Assembly (NCBI GenBank): GCA_964348015.1
Contig: CAYGBC010000013.1
Span: 1 to 64,000 of the forward strand
DNA length: 64,000 bases
Reading direction: 5' to 3'
From: SOIA01 sp964348015
Lineage (GTDB): Bacteria > Acidobacteriota > Aminicenantia > Aminicenantales > Aminicenantaceae
Shown: positions 7,622 through 16,246 of the stretch, in pieces
Layout of the letters: the number at the start of each line of letters is the position of its first letter
Position numbering within the stretch: the first letter of the stretch is position 1
Notes under the pieces: generated by a model
What the model was told of the DNA's origin: nothing
The model's input: the letters and a program-made list of their open reading frames with translations, nothing else
Databases searched by the model: none
Made by a program: the position numbers and the translations under genes

Positions 7622-7921
7622 GTGGGGAAGACATCTCAAAAAAACATAGTGCACCTGATCAGCGAATGCCGTCATCATTCGACCGAAAAAGAAGTGATTT
7701 CAAGCCTCAAAAAATTGTTCGAGAAAACCAATAATGGCATGGTCTCGTATGAGCTCGGGCATGAATACGAGAAGCTCGGGAAGAATAAAGACGCGGTCAA
7801 TTGTTATGAAAAGGCTGAAGCCTTGTTTGACCAGGACAGTTTTAAGAATATGGCCCGCGCCGCCATAAACAACGTAGTTATAGAAGCTCTGATTACTGAG
7901 AAGAAAAAGAAAAAAAAGTGA
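7622..7921 (+). CDS. Small helical-repeat (TPR-like) protein, paralog 2
   Basis: This 99-aa soluble protein is a paralog of the 2203-2502 product. The ends align without gaps: GK at the N-terminus, SECRHH for ECQHL, MVSYELGHEYEKLG for MVAFELGREYEKSG, DSFKNMARAAINN for NFKNMAQAALNN, and an EKKKKKK tail. The GTG start follows AGAGGGAAGG at normal spacing. The pattern A-x3-Y-x2-A-E resembles a TPR helix pair, so a small adaptor is possible. Family and partner are unknown. The conserved promoter suggests both copies answer to the same signal. Confidence 0.78.
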   Translation: MGKTSQKNIVHLISECRHHSTEKEVISSLKKLFEKTNNGMVSYELGHEYEKLGKNKDAVNCYEKAEALFDQDSFKNMARAAINNVVIEALITEKKKKKK

Positions 7922-8002
7922 GTGTCTTCGATTGATCCTTCCAAGTCAGGTGAACAGAGGGAGGGAAATTTCCCTCTCTGGATGGAGATGAGAAATCAGT
8001 GG

Positions 8003-8167
8003 CTATGTGATGTAGGCTGGCGAGGACTCGTACGTGATCTCGTAATTCGGGTTATCCAGTTCGATCAGATCCACAGCCTTGGGGGAAACGAGGAGGTTGA
8101 ATCCTATAAAAGTCAGCAGAGCGGCTATAATTATAATAATGAATTTATCTTTGATCTTTGTTTTCAT
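8003..8167 (-). CDS. Small single-pass membrane or exported protein
   Basis: The 54-aa product is MKTKIKDK, then an Ile-rich hydrophobic stretch (IIIIIAALLTFIGFNLL), then a 25-residue acidic tail ending SSPAYIT. AAGGAG lies 7 nt before this ATG, which selects it over an in-frame ATG at 8194. The N-in, C-out topology follows from the positive-inside rule. No family is recognised. It faces a divergent gene at 8431. Confidence 0.6.
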   Translation of the reverse strand: MKTKIKDKFIIIIIAALLTFIGFNLLVSPKAVDLIELDNPNYEITYESSPAYIT

Positions 8168-8430
8168 TTCATTCTCCTTAATTTCACTTTTCATATCTAT
8201 ATACGTATTTTAAGTCAGAAAAGTTGCCATTTCCCCGTGTAATTCCTGCACTTTTTCTGCTGAGGATTTATATGGAGCGGCATCTGTAATTTTTGATTGG
8301 CAATCCCTATCATGTATTCCAGAATGGACAGAGGAGGAAAATCCCACCATTTCTTTTCTCTTGATTTGGAAAATTGAAATCATTAATATAGGGACAGCTT
8401 GAAAAAATTTGAAGAAACGGGGTGTTTCGA

Positions 8431-8622
8431 ATGAAGTATTCAATGAAGTGTCCTCTGTGCAATCAGTCTATGACGATTGACGCAGAGAATGATGATGCTG
8501 CGGTTAATGCGTTCATGGAGGAAGGCAAGAATCACATGAAAGAGCAACATCCCGATGCTCCTTCTCTGCCTGATGACCAGATGCAGGCCATGATTCGCTT
8601 CGGCATGAAGAAAGAGGAATAA
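8431..8622 (+). CDS. Small DUF1059-like CxxC protein
   Basis: The 63-aa product opens MKYSMKCPLCNQSM with one CxxC pair, then an Asp/Glu-rich segment with the pattern DDAAVNAFMEEGKNHMKEQHP. That fits small DUF1059-type metal-binding proteins, in which a short cysteine ribbon is followed by a helix ending HxxxxHP. I use ATG 8431 rather than GTG 8422 because the family begins MKY. It is monocistronic. Metal binding is family inference; the function is not known. Confidence 0.65.
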   Translation: MKYSMKCPLCNQSMTIDAENDDAAVNAFMEEGKNHMKEQHPDAPSLPDDQMQAMIRFGMKKEE

Positions 8623-8734
8623 AGGGCTCTTTAAAGAAAAAGCGGATTCTGGAGGCTTCGATTTTGTCAGAAATTTATGACCCATGAAACTTAAGGAAAG
8701 CTTTTTTTCTTGGGTCATGTCGAGTTGATGAAGA

Positions 8735-8763
8735 TTGAAAAAGAACGGGTTTTCTGATAGAGT
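8735..8763 (+). promoter_or_regulatory. Candidate promoter for the gene at 8814
   Basis: TTGAAA at 8735-8740, a 17-bp spacer ending TGA, and TAGAGT at 8758-8763, about 50 bp before the start. Confidence 0.35.
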
Positions 8764-8813
8764 GAGAAAAAATCCCGGGTATAAGGATTTAATTTTTTCA
8801 AGGGAGAACAGTG

Positions 8814-9326
8814 ATGAAACCTTTCATGAAAAAGTTCTTTAAGTTCATTTTCATAATCATATTTGCGGTGGCTTTAGTGGTTTTAGGAATCTTCGTCAAT
8901 AAATTTAACCTGGATAAATGGAGACCTGCCAAACTGATCGAGCAGATTCCGTTTGGAGAGATCATTGAAGTGACGAGCTATGAGGATGCAGAATTCTACG
9001 ATTCAAAGAATGAATTCATCGGAGCGGAAGTCAGGATCCGAGTGGAGTTTGAGTCCAGGATCGAACCCGTCGCAAAGCTGCCCTCAGAGTACAGACAGGG
9101 GATAAGAAAAGCCTACAGCGAGATTGACATCTACGTCAAAGATATTCCGACCAAAGAATTCCTGGAAAACATGAAGCTGGCTCTGGACGAGATCAAATAT
9201 ATCAAGTTGATTGAATCTGAGGGAGTTAATGTGGAATATGTCCAGACTAAGTTGGATGGGAAAAAAGTGAAAAAGCTGGCGAAGTTATTCGTGAAGCCCG
9301 ATGATTACTATTTTGTGAAATTTTGA
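8814..9326 (+). CDS. Membrane-anchored protein of unknown function
   Basis: The 170-aa product has one strong N-terminal hydrophobic helix (FFKFIFIIIFAVALVVLGIFV) without a convincing cleavage site, so it is probably an anchor. The exposed part is alpha/beta with many charged residues and no cysteines. ATG 8814 is preferred to the adjacent GTG 8811 because AGGGAGA is then 6 nt upstream. No domain is recognised. It precedes an exported coiled-coil protein in the same direction, 91 bp away, so the two may share a transcript. Confidence 0.65.
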   Translation: MKPFMKKFFKFIFIIIFAVALVVLGIFVNKFNLDKWRPAKLIEQIPFGEIIEVTSYEDAEFYDSKNEFIGAEVRIRVEFESRIEPVAKLPSEYRQGIRKAYSEIDIYVKDIPTKEFLENMKLALDEIKYIKLIESEGVNVEYVQTKLDGKKVKKLAKLFVKPDDYYFVKF

Positions 9327-9417
9327 AGAGTTCTTTTTCGCGAGTGATTTTATTCTCCCGATCGAGTCATATTAAATTCATCACAAATTATTCCAATATG
9401 TTATGTGGGAGGGGGAC

Positions 9418-9903
9418 ATGAGATACGCATTGATATTTTTGCTGGCACTAACTCTGCTGGGATGGTCTGCTCCGGTCAACCAGACACGCACCCAGAAGAG
9501 GGTGGCGACTGTTTCTAAAGTAAGCCCGGAAGGTGTGAAAGCCCTCGATGAAGTGCTTCAAGCGTCAAAAGATTTTGTCGAGATTCACCGCCGACTTTCT
9601 GGTTATGTAAGGCAGTTGGATATGCTTTATGGCAAGCTGGACAAGAAATACCTGGAACTCTTGAAATTGACAAAAGAGCTGGATAAAGCCCTGAGAAGCG
9701 GCATGAAGTCCGCAGCTTCAAGAGAGTTTGAGAATCGCACTCAGAGATTAGAGGGTTGCCAAGAGATGCATAAGTCATTTAACCTGCAGTATCTCATGTT
9801 GCAAAACAAGATTTCGCACGAGAACAGGCAGTTTACGATGGTCAGTAACATCCTGAAAAATAAGCACGATACAGCCAAGAATGCTATCAATAACATCCGA
9901 TAA
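9418..9903 (+). CDS. Exported coiled-coil protein of unknown function
   Basis: The 161-aa product has a signal peptide (MRYALIFLLALTLLGWSA) followed by a long, mostly helical, charged region with heptad-like spacing (LDMLYGKLDKKYLELLKLTKEL near residues 65-85). A single cysteine lies near residue 120. GGGAGGGGG lies just upstream of ATG 9418, which I prefer over ATG 9403. It converges on the kinase gene at 9977-12040. A periplasmic helical scaffold is the most that can be said. Confidence 0.65.
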   Translation: MRYALIFLLALTLLGWSAPVNQTRTQKRVATVSKVSPEGVKALDEVLQASKDFVEIHRRLSGYVRQLDMLYGKLDKKYLELLKLTKELDKALRSGMKSAASREFENRTQRLEGCQEMHKSFNLQYLMLQNKISHENRQFTMVSNILKNKHDTAKNAINNIR

Positions 9904-9976
9904 ACGGAGATAATCCCTACTCGGTCTTTTTTTTCGCGATCTTATCGAGCATATTCGAAACAAAAAGGGTGGAACT

Positions 9977-12040
9977 TTAAGGAATGCTTGTTTCACTTCT
10001 TTGAGAGGCTCTGCTTCTTGAAATTCTTTCCTTGGCTCTTTCATACAAATAGGCGGATTCGACTAAGGCATCTGCCGCATCTGTATAGTTTTTGTTCTGT
10101 AATTCAGAACGCGACTCCCGTTCTTTCTGGGCGGCCATCGAATATAAATATTTTTCTTGTGTGGAAGCGTTTACTTTATCGGCTCCGGCTTTAGAAAACT
10201 CAACCAGTTTCTGGAGGATTTCAACGCATTCTGCAGGTTCCTGGTCTTGCGTGGTTCGACCCAGGATTTTCCCCGCAAGCGAGTAAAGTATTGTGGCGCT
10301 CTGGTAGTCACCTTTCTCGTAGGCATCGTCAGCGTCTTCTCCCGTTTTATCTGCAGTCTGGAAGAGAAGATTGTCATGGATTCCCGGCTGTGATTCCTCT
10401 AAGGCGGCCATCGATTTTTCCATCCCCTGTTTGGCTTTATCGGCCTGTTGCTTGGCGACCTGGAGCATGGAGATCCTTCTCATTTCCCTCTGAGCTTCTG
10501 CGAAGCTTTCCTGGGCATTTTCCATGTCTCCCTGCTCTCTGTATTTCCTTCCCTCCTCTAATTTTTTCATGGCATTGTCCCAGCTCTCTCTCAGCGGGCC
10601 TTCACCCGGGATGTCTTCTCTGGCCTCTTTCATGAATTGAGTGAAATCTCTCAACCCTTCCGCCGGCCTTCTGGAATAATCCTGGGTGGATTCGCTGGTG
10701 AATCCTAAAAGGAGATCCAGTATCATTTTTTCCTCAGGACTTGCGCTTTTGTAATATTCGGATTGCTTTAAACTTTCTATCGTGAATTCTTCATTCTCTA
10801 AGATAGCCGCCACTTCTTTCAGGGCATTTGCGAATTCCGGACCGCCTATGATCTCTAAGCCCGGAATGGATGGAGCGATTATGGGAGCTCGAGTCTGAGA
10901 TTCCTTTTCTGATTCTGTCTGAGTTGATTTTATAATGATCTGTCTTTCGGGTTTTTCCCGCGGGGATTTTCTTGGAGAAGTTCCCTTTTTTTGTGTGGCC
11001 TCTTGAGTTTGAGCCGCATCCTTTCCGGAATCCTTTTCTTTGAGCGCAGTTTCTAGCGTGGACTTGAGCATCTCGCGAAAATCCTTATCTTTGAACATCA
11101 AGTAGGACATGATTGCGCTGACCACGATTACGACGACAATGATGATCGTGCCGTATTTGAGCAGTTCTCCGAAAAATCCTCTGGGAGCTTTTTTTTCTTT
11201 GGGTGCTTTTTTGGCCTTAACACGTTTAGGGGCTTTTTTCGCCTTTAAGGCCTGGATGACCTCCGAAGCACTTTGAAAACGATCTTCGGGGAGAGTCTGC
11301 AGGCACTTGTCGACGATGGCATCCCATTTGGTGGAAAGCCCTGGAACGATATCAGAGGCGTGGCTGAAACGGCCTTCCGGTTTTCTTCCTGTCAGAATAG
11401 AGTAGATGATTACACCAACGGCATAGATGTCTGTGCGCAGGTCGACCGGTTTCCCTGCCTTTTGCTCGGGACTCATGAAATCATAGGTTCCGAGGACGAT
11501 GCCCTCTGCGGTCAAGGTCACTCTTTTTGTTGCTGTCCGGTCGTCTCCTCCAAGAATTTTCACCAGGCCGAAATCCGCAACCTTGGCTGTGCCGTCTTTA
11601 TCCAGGAGTATGTTGGCCGGCTTGATATCTCGGTGGATGATCCCTCTCTCGTGGGCGGTCTCGAGAGCGCTCAGGATATCGAGCACAATGCGTTCGGCAA
11701 TGTTCTCAGGGATTTTTCCGCCGTGCTCTCTCATGAGTTGGTGGAGGTTTTTGGGTGCGCCTGTCTCGGATTCCACGTATTCCATCACAAGATAGTATGT
11801 TGTTTCCTCACAGCTCATGTTGACGACTTTAACGATGTTCGGATGGTTGAGGTCGGCCATCACACGGGCTTCGGTGTGGAAACGCTCCACCAGCCGAGGG
11901 TCCTCAGAAAAAGCCTGGGGGAGAATTTTGAGAGCATATTTTTTCAGAAGCCTCTGGTGCTCGGCCAGGTAGACGACACCCATTCCGCCTCTTCCGAGTT
12001 CTTTGATGATCCTGTAATCACCGAGCGCGCTGACTGTCAT
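9977..12040 (-). CDS. Membrane Ser/Thr protein kinase with extracytoplasmic helical domain
   Basis: Residues 1-265 form a complete Hanks-type kinase: glycine loop GRGGMG at 16-21, Lys38 in YALK, HRD at 136-138, DFG at 156-158 and MSPEQ in the activation segment. A very basic Lys/Ala linker follows, then one membrane helix near 298-318 (IIIVVVIVVSAIMSYL). The ~370-residue extracytoplasmic part has a Lys/Arg/Ser-rich stretch and then helical segments with TPR-like patterns (QADKAKQGMEK, AYEKGDYQSA). It probably senses an envelope signal and phosphorylates cytoplasmic proteins. It is single-gene, next to a divergent lipoprotein and a second kinase. Confidence 0.92.
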   Translation of the reverse strand: MTVSALGDYRIIKELGRGGMGVVYLAEHQRLLKKYALKILPQAFSEDPRLVERFHTEARVMADLNHPNIVKVVNMSCEETTYYLVMEYVESETGAPKNLHQLMREHGGKIPENIAERIVLDILSALETAHERGIIHRDIKPANILLDKDGTAKVADFGLVKILGGDDRTATKRVTLTAEGIVLGTYDFMSPEQKAGKPVDLRTDIYAVGVIIYSILTGRKPEGRFSHASDIVPGLSTKWDAIVDKCLQTLPEDRFQSASEVIQALKAKKAPKRVKAKKAPKEKKAPRGFFGELLKYGTIIIVVVIVVSAIMSYLMFKDKDFREMLKSTLETALKEKDSGKDAAQTQEATQKKGTSPRKSPREKPERQIIIKSTQTESEKESQTRAPIIAPSIPGLEIIGGPEFANALKEVAAILENEEFTIESLKQSEYYKSASPEEKMILDLLLGFTSESTQDYSRRPAEGLRDFTQFMKEAREDIPGEGPLRESWDNAMKKLEEGRKYREQGDMENAQESFAEAQREMRRISMLQVAKQQADKAKQGMEKSMAALEESQPGIHDNLLFQTADKTGEDADDAYEKGDYQSATILYSLAGKILGRTTQDQEPAECVEILQKLVEFSKAGADKVNASTQEKYLYSMAAQKERESRSELQNKNYTDAADALVESAYLYERAKERISRSRASQRSETSIP

Positions 12041-12142
12041 CTGTCTCTCTTCAATTTATCTTCCAGAAGCTGTACGTCTTCACTATTTTAGACATATTAT
12101 CCATCCTGTTCAATAGTATGAAATTTTTTAAAGCCTTCGTGT

Positions 12143-12171
12143 TTGACTCTTCGCCTTTGAATTGTTATTCT
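12143..12171 (+). promoter_or_regulatory. Promoter with extended -10, twin of that at 12760
   Basis: TTGACT at 12143-12148, a 17-bp spacer ending TTTGAATTGT, and TATTCT at 12166-12171 followed by a TTGCGGCGA discriminator. The element at 12760-12788 shares TTGACT, TTTGAATTG, TATTCTT and the CG-CGA that follows. Confidence 0.6.
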
Positions 12172-12227
12172 TGCGGCGAAAAAGAGGAGCTAAAGGCTGG
12201 TCTTGAATGAGCAGAAAGGAGACAGAA

Positions 12228-12638
12228 ATGAAGAGAAACTTCTCTGTTTTAGCAATCTTCCTGGTTTTTTTAATCTCAGGTTGTGCCAGAACATCAATGA
12301 AAACATTGCCGAAACAAAGGCCTCCCGATCTTCCAAGAGCCTCGCCGGAAACCATGCCCCATAATATCGAGAGTGTCCTGTATGTTTCCCTTGTCGGTAA
12401 AGCGGAGGTGGACCTGATGACCAATGAGTTGATTTTGACAACCTTCCGCAGAGGTGAGGGGGGAATGAGGATTCGCCTTTTCGAAGATTATACGCGCGTA
12501 CCAATACAGAGCTACATTTATGATGTGGTCAGAGTTCCTCTGGAAGATTTCAAGATCTATGTGTTAACGATCACTGCAGAGGACAAAGTGGGAATAGTCA
12601 CGTTCCAGATTAAAGAAGGTAAACTCTATATCAGGTGA
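12228..12638 (+). CDS. Lipoprotein of unknown function
   Basis: The 136-aa product has a lipoprotein signal (MKRNFSVLAIFLVFLISGC) with lipobox ISGC, so Cys19 should be lipid-modified. The mature part has a Pro-rich spacer and then a small beta-rich domain (RIRLFEDYTRVP, FKIYVLTIT, GIVTFQIKEGKLYI). ATG 12228 is preferred over GTG/ATG codons upstream because AAAGGAG lies 6 nt before it. It is placed between two Ser/Thr kinase genes and shares a promoter motif with the downstream kinase, which hints at co-expression. No family recognised. Confidence 0.7.
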   Translation: MKRNFSVLAIFLVFLISGCARTSMKTLPKQRPPDLPRASPETMPHNIESVLYVSLVGKAEVDLMTNELILTTFRRGEGGMRIRLFEDYTRVPIQSYIYDVVRVPLEDFKIYVLTITAEDKVGIVTFQIKEGKLYIR

Positions 12639-12666
12639 TTCCGACCTGAGGTAAAATAAGTAAAGT

Positions 12667-12745
12667 CCTCTCTCATTTTTTTTCTTTCTTTCTTTCTTTT
12701 TATCTTTTTTTCTTTCCTTCCCTTCATCCTTTTTTCCTTCTTTCC
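12667..12745. repeat. Polypyrimidine low-complexity tract
   Basis: Nearly unbroken C/T sequence with TTTC repeats fills the gap between the lipoprotein and the kinase. It could help end transcription of the first gene through its T-runs, but no GC hairpin precedes it. Confidence 0.6.
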
Positions 12746-12759
12746 AGAATCTTATCTCA

Positions 12760-12788
12760 TTGACTTTATGTGTTTGAATTGATATTCT
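12760..12788 (+). promoter_or_regulatory. Promoter with extended -10, twin of that at 12143
   Basis: TTGACT at 12760-12765, a 17-bp spacer ending TTTGAATTGA, and TATTCT at 12783-12788 followed by TTCGCCGA. It lies about 100 bp before the kinase ATG at 12887. Confidence 0.6.
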
Positions 12789-12886
12789 TTCGCCGAGAAA
12801 TAGGCGGAAGGAAGCAAATTTATGCAGTTTTCAATGTATTATTTAGCCAATTGCACATCTGACCTTTTGAAAAAGGATGGAATCCA

Positions 12887-15571
12887 ATGATCGGAAAAAC
12901 CATCTCCAATTATAAAATCCTAGAAAAACTTGGTGAAGGGGGCATGGGTGTCGTCTACAAAGCCCAGGACACGAAGCTCGGCCGTGAGGTTGCCCTCAAG
13001 GCTCTCCCTGAGGAATTCGCGGAAGACAGGGAGCGTCTGGCCCGGTTCGAGCGCGAAGCCAAACTCCTCGCCTCCCTGAACCATCCGAATATCGCCACGA
13101 TCTACGGTCTGGAGGAATCCGAGGGCTTAAACTTTCTGACACTCGAGCTGGTCGAAGGAGAAACCCTGGCCGGGAAACTCACTTCCGGCCCGATTAAGGT
13201 CAAGGAAGCGCTGGAGATGTGCCGGCAGATCGCCGGTGCTCTGGAATCCGCCCACGAAAAAGGGATCATCCATCGGGATCTGAAGCCCTCCAACATCAAG
13301 GTCACTCCCGAGGGAAAAGTCAAAGTCCTGGATTTCGGGCTGGCGAAGGCGTTCGAAGTGGCTGAAGTGGGCGACGCTGCGGGTATGGATCCCTACAAAT
13401 CCCCAACCCTGACTGTGGGGAGCAGCCGTTCCGGAGTTATAATGGGGACGGCCGCCTACATGAGTCCTGAGCAGGCGCGGGGCAAAGCCCTGGATAAGCG
13501 GACCGACATCTGGTCATTCGGGTGTGTGTTCTATGAACTTCTCACAGGTCAACAGTTGTTCATAGGCGAGACGACATCGGATATGGTGGCCGGGATACTC
13601 AAGCAGGAGCCGGACTGGAAGGCTTTACCTAAAGAGCTTCCTGTGAGGATCCGGGATCTGCTGCGCCGCTGCCTCCAGAAAGACCCGAACAAGAGGCTTC
13701 ACGACATCGCGGACGCGCGGATAGAGATCGAGGAGATTCAGTCCAAACCTTCAGCCCCGACGATTGAAAGTGTTGTAGAAACAGAAGAGCCACAACCTGC
13801 TACACGTCGTCGGCTCATTCCCTGGAGCCTCACAGTCCTGATGGCAGTCATCACTGTTTTTGCCATATGGCAGTGGAGGCGCCCCATTTCCTCTACTAGG
13901 AGTAATGTATCACGATTCCCATTGGAAATTCCTTCTGATCAACAGTTTATAGATTCAACGGGCCCAGATATGGCACTTTCACCTGATGGGAGATGCTTTG
14001 TCTATGTCGGGCAGGGTGGATCAGGTAGACAGCTATTAGTAAGAAAAATGGATCAGCTGGATGCAAGTCCCATTCCAGGGACTGAAGGTGCGTATTGTCC
14101 ATTCTTCTCACCTGACAGCCAGTGGGTAGGATTCTTCTCTGAAGGTAAATTAAAGAAGGTCTCACTCCTGGGAGGACCGCCACTAACCATATCGGATACT
14201 TCAAATCCCATGGGGGGAAGTTGGGGTCAGAATGGGATGATTATATTCGGAACATTTTCTTCTGGACTCTTCCAGGTCTCATCAGCTGGAGGTGTCCCCC
14301 AAAGTATCACGATACCTGATGCAGAACAAGGCGTGACCAGCCACCGCTGGCCGGACATTCTACCTGGTGATAAGGCAGTTCTGTTTACAATCTGGAAAGG
14401 GAGTCTCGACGTGGCCAGTATTGGTGTCTTTGACCTTAAAACAGGCAAGGCGAAGCGGCTTATAGAAATGGGCACTTTTCCTCGTTATGCGCACTCAGGA
14501 CACTTGGTGTATGGGGGTTCAGATGGCTCACTTCTTGCCGCTCCATTTAATCTGACTAGTCTCGAAGTGAAAGGTTCTGTCATTTCGCTCCTGGATGGCA
14601 TTCACATCACAGCGGGTGGCCCCTTGAATTTTACGCTTTCGCGCAATGGATCTTTGCTTTACATAAAAGGAGCCGCTTTAGATTATACGATTGTCTTGGT
14701 CGATCGTAGAGGGAACGAGCAACCTTTGGGAAAGGAACAACGCAATTTTCGTTCACCCAGATTCTCACCCGATGGAAAAAGACTGGCATTTGATATTCTG
14801 GAGGGATCATCCCGTGATATCTGGATTTATAAGTTGGAAAAGGGTCCGTTGACCCGGCTGACATTTGGAAAGTACGATCTGTATCCCACATGGACGCCTG
14901 ATGGAGAACGAATCGTATTTTCCTCAAACAGAACAGGAGAGCCTGACTTCTTCTGGAAAAAAGCGGATGGAAGCAGTGATGCCGAGCCACTGTTTGCGGC
15001 CGAATATCCCCAGTATGAGACTTCTCTTTCGCCGGATGGGAAACTGTTGGCTTACAGGGAGACTCATCCTTCTACCGGAATGGACATCTACGTTCTGCCT
15101 CTTGAAGGTGAGCGCAAGCCCCAGCCTTTCCTCAACGCTTCATTCAGGGAAGTGACGCCCATGATCTCTCCTGATGGTCGCTGGATTGCTTATGCATCGA
15201 ATGAATCAGGAATTCTTGAGGTTTATGTGAGAACCTTTCCTGATTTTGGTGGTGGTAGGTGGCAGGCGTCAACAGGTGGTGGTCAAGAGCCTCTGTGGTC
15301 AAGGGACGGACGCGAGATGTTCTACAGGAGTGGAGATAATAAAATTGTATCTGTTCCTGTAACGACAGGGCCGATGTTCGAATTGGGGACTCGAAAGGTA
15401 CTTTTTGAAGATGTGTACATCAAAAGATATCAGCATACTAATTATGATATCCACCCTGATAATAAGTGGTTCGTGATGATAAAGCCGTCTGAAATGGAAT
15501 CGGCGGATATGATTATTGTTTTGAATTGGTTTGAAGAACTCAAGCGACTTGTGCCTGTTGATAAACGCTGA
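12887..15571 (+). CDS. Membrane Ser/Thr protein kinase with TolB-type beta-propeller sensor
   Basis: Residues 1-280 form a complete kinase: GEGGMG at 16-21, Lys38, HRD at 129-131, DFG at 149-151 and MSPEQARG in the activation segment. A Pro/Glu linker and one membrane helix (WSLTVLMAVITVFAIW, about 312-328) follow. The remaining ~560 residues lie outside the cytoplasm and contain repeated SPDG(K/R) blades (LSPDGRCF, FSPDGKRLAF, TPDGERI, LSPDGKLLA, ISPDGRWI), as in WD40-like PD40/TolB propellers. This kinase-propeller architecture is common in Acidobacteriota-like genomes. The propeller probably senses a ligand or partner. It has its own promoter. Confidence 0.95.
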   Translation: MIGKTISNYKILEKLGEGGMGVVYKAQDTKLGREVALKALPEEFAEDRERLARFEREAKLLASLNHPNIATIYGLEESEGLNFLTLELVEGETLAGKLTSGPIKVKEALEMCRQIAGALESAHEKGIIHRDLKPSNIKVTPEGKVKVLDFGLAKAFEVAEVGDAAGMDPYKSPTLTVGSSRSGVIMGTAAYMSPEQARGKALDKRTDIWSFGCVFYELLTGQQLFIGETTSDMVAGILKQEPDWKALPKELPVRIRDLLRRCLQKDPNKRLHDIADARIEIEEIQSKPSAPTIESVVETEEPQPATRRRLIPWSLTVLMAVITVFAIWQWRRPISSTRSNVSRFPLEIPSDQQFIDSTGPDMALSPDGRCFVYVGQGGSGRQLLVRKMDQLDASPIPGTEGAYCPFFSPDSQWVGFFSEGKLKKVSLLGGPPLTISDTSNPMGGSWGQNGMIIFGTFSSGLFQVSSAGGVPQSITIPDAEQGVTSHRWPDILPGDKAVLFTIWKGSLDVASIGVFDLKTGKAKRLIEMGTFPRYAHSGHLVYGGSDGSLLAAPFNLTSLEVKGSVISLLDGIHITAGGPLNFTLSRNGSLLYIKGAALDYTIVLVDRRGNEQPLGKEQRNFRSPRFSPDGKRLAFDILEGSSRDIWIYKLEKGPLTRLTFGKYDLYPTWTPDGERIVFSSNRTGEPDFFWKKADGSSDAEPLFAAEYPQYETSLSPDGKLLAYRETHPSTGMDIYVLPLEGERKPQPFLNASFREVTPMISPDGRWIAYASNESGILEVYVRTFPDFGGGRWQASTGGGQEPLWSRDGREMFYRSGDNKIVSVPVTTGPMFELGTRKVLFEDVYIKRYQHTNYDIHPDNKWFVMIKPSEMESADMIIVLNWFEELKRLVPVDKR

Positions 15572-15766
15572 GTGTGAATTCCTGGTAACATATTCTGAGT
15601 ATTCTATAGAAGGTTATTATAACTCTGAACAGGCCTACATAAATCCAATCATCCGAGATGGCCTGTTATCATTGGATTTCTTCCAGATATTCCCTGAGCA
15701 ATTCTAAGTTCATTTTTTTCCTTTTGACTTAATTTCGCTGCTGCACTATAAAATAATGTCATCGAT

Positions 15767-16243
15767 ATGATTGTTCTGATCATTTTAGGCGTTATTTGCT
15801 TGATCATCGGAATCATCGGCTGTATCGTGCCGGGCCTGGCCGGTCCTCCGTTCAGTTTCCTCGCTTTGATACTGCTCTCTATCGCCAAGCGCTGGGAGCC
15901 GTTCTCCCCAGCCTTTTTGATCGGGATGGCCGCTCTAACCATCATCGTGACAGCGTTGGATTACATCGTCCCGGCTGCCGGAGCCAGGAAATACGGGGCG
16001 TCGAAATTCGGTTTCTGGGGAGCTGTGATCGGGATGATCGTCGGGATAATCTATGCTCCGCCTTTGGGGATGATTATCGGCGCGTTCATCGGGGCCTTTA
16101 TTGGGGAGCTTCTCATCGGGAAACAGAGCTCTGCGGCCTTGAGGGCGGGTTGGGGCGTGTTTGTCGGTGTGATGTTCGGGATTATTTTAAAATTGATCGC
16201 ATCGGGAGTTATGACATTTTACTTTATTAAGGCATTAATTTAA
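15767..16243 (+). CDS. DUF456 family integral membrane protein
   Basis: The 158-aa product is almost entirely hydrophobic with four to five membrane helices and glycine-rich GxxxG turns (IIGIIGCIVPGLAGPP near residues 12-27, GMIIGAFIGAFIGELL in the middle). Length, the early PGLPG-like turn and the central IPAAGARKYGASK loop match DUF456. The biochemical role is unknown. The start has no strong ribosome site; an upstream ATG at 15755 is closed by a stop after three codons. Four dispersed repeats follow immediately. Confidence 0.85.
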   Translation: MIVLIILGVICLIIGIIGCIVPGLAGPPFSFLALILLSIAKRWEPFSPAFLIGMAALTIIVTALDYIVPAAGARKYGASKFGFWGAVIGMIVGIIYAPPLGMIIGAFIGAFIGELLIGKQSSAALRAGWGVFVGVMFGIILKLIASGVMTFYFIKALI

Positions 16244-16246
16244 ATT

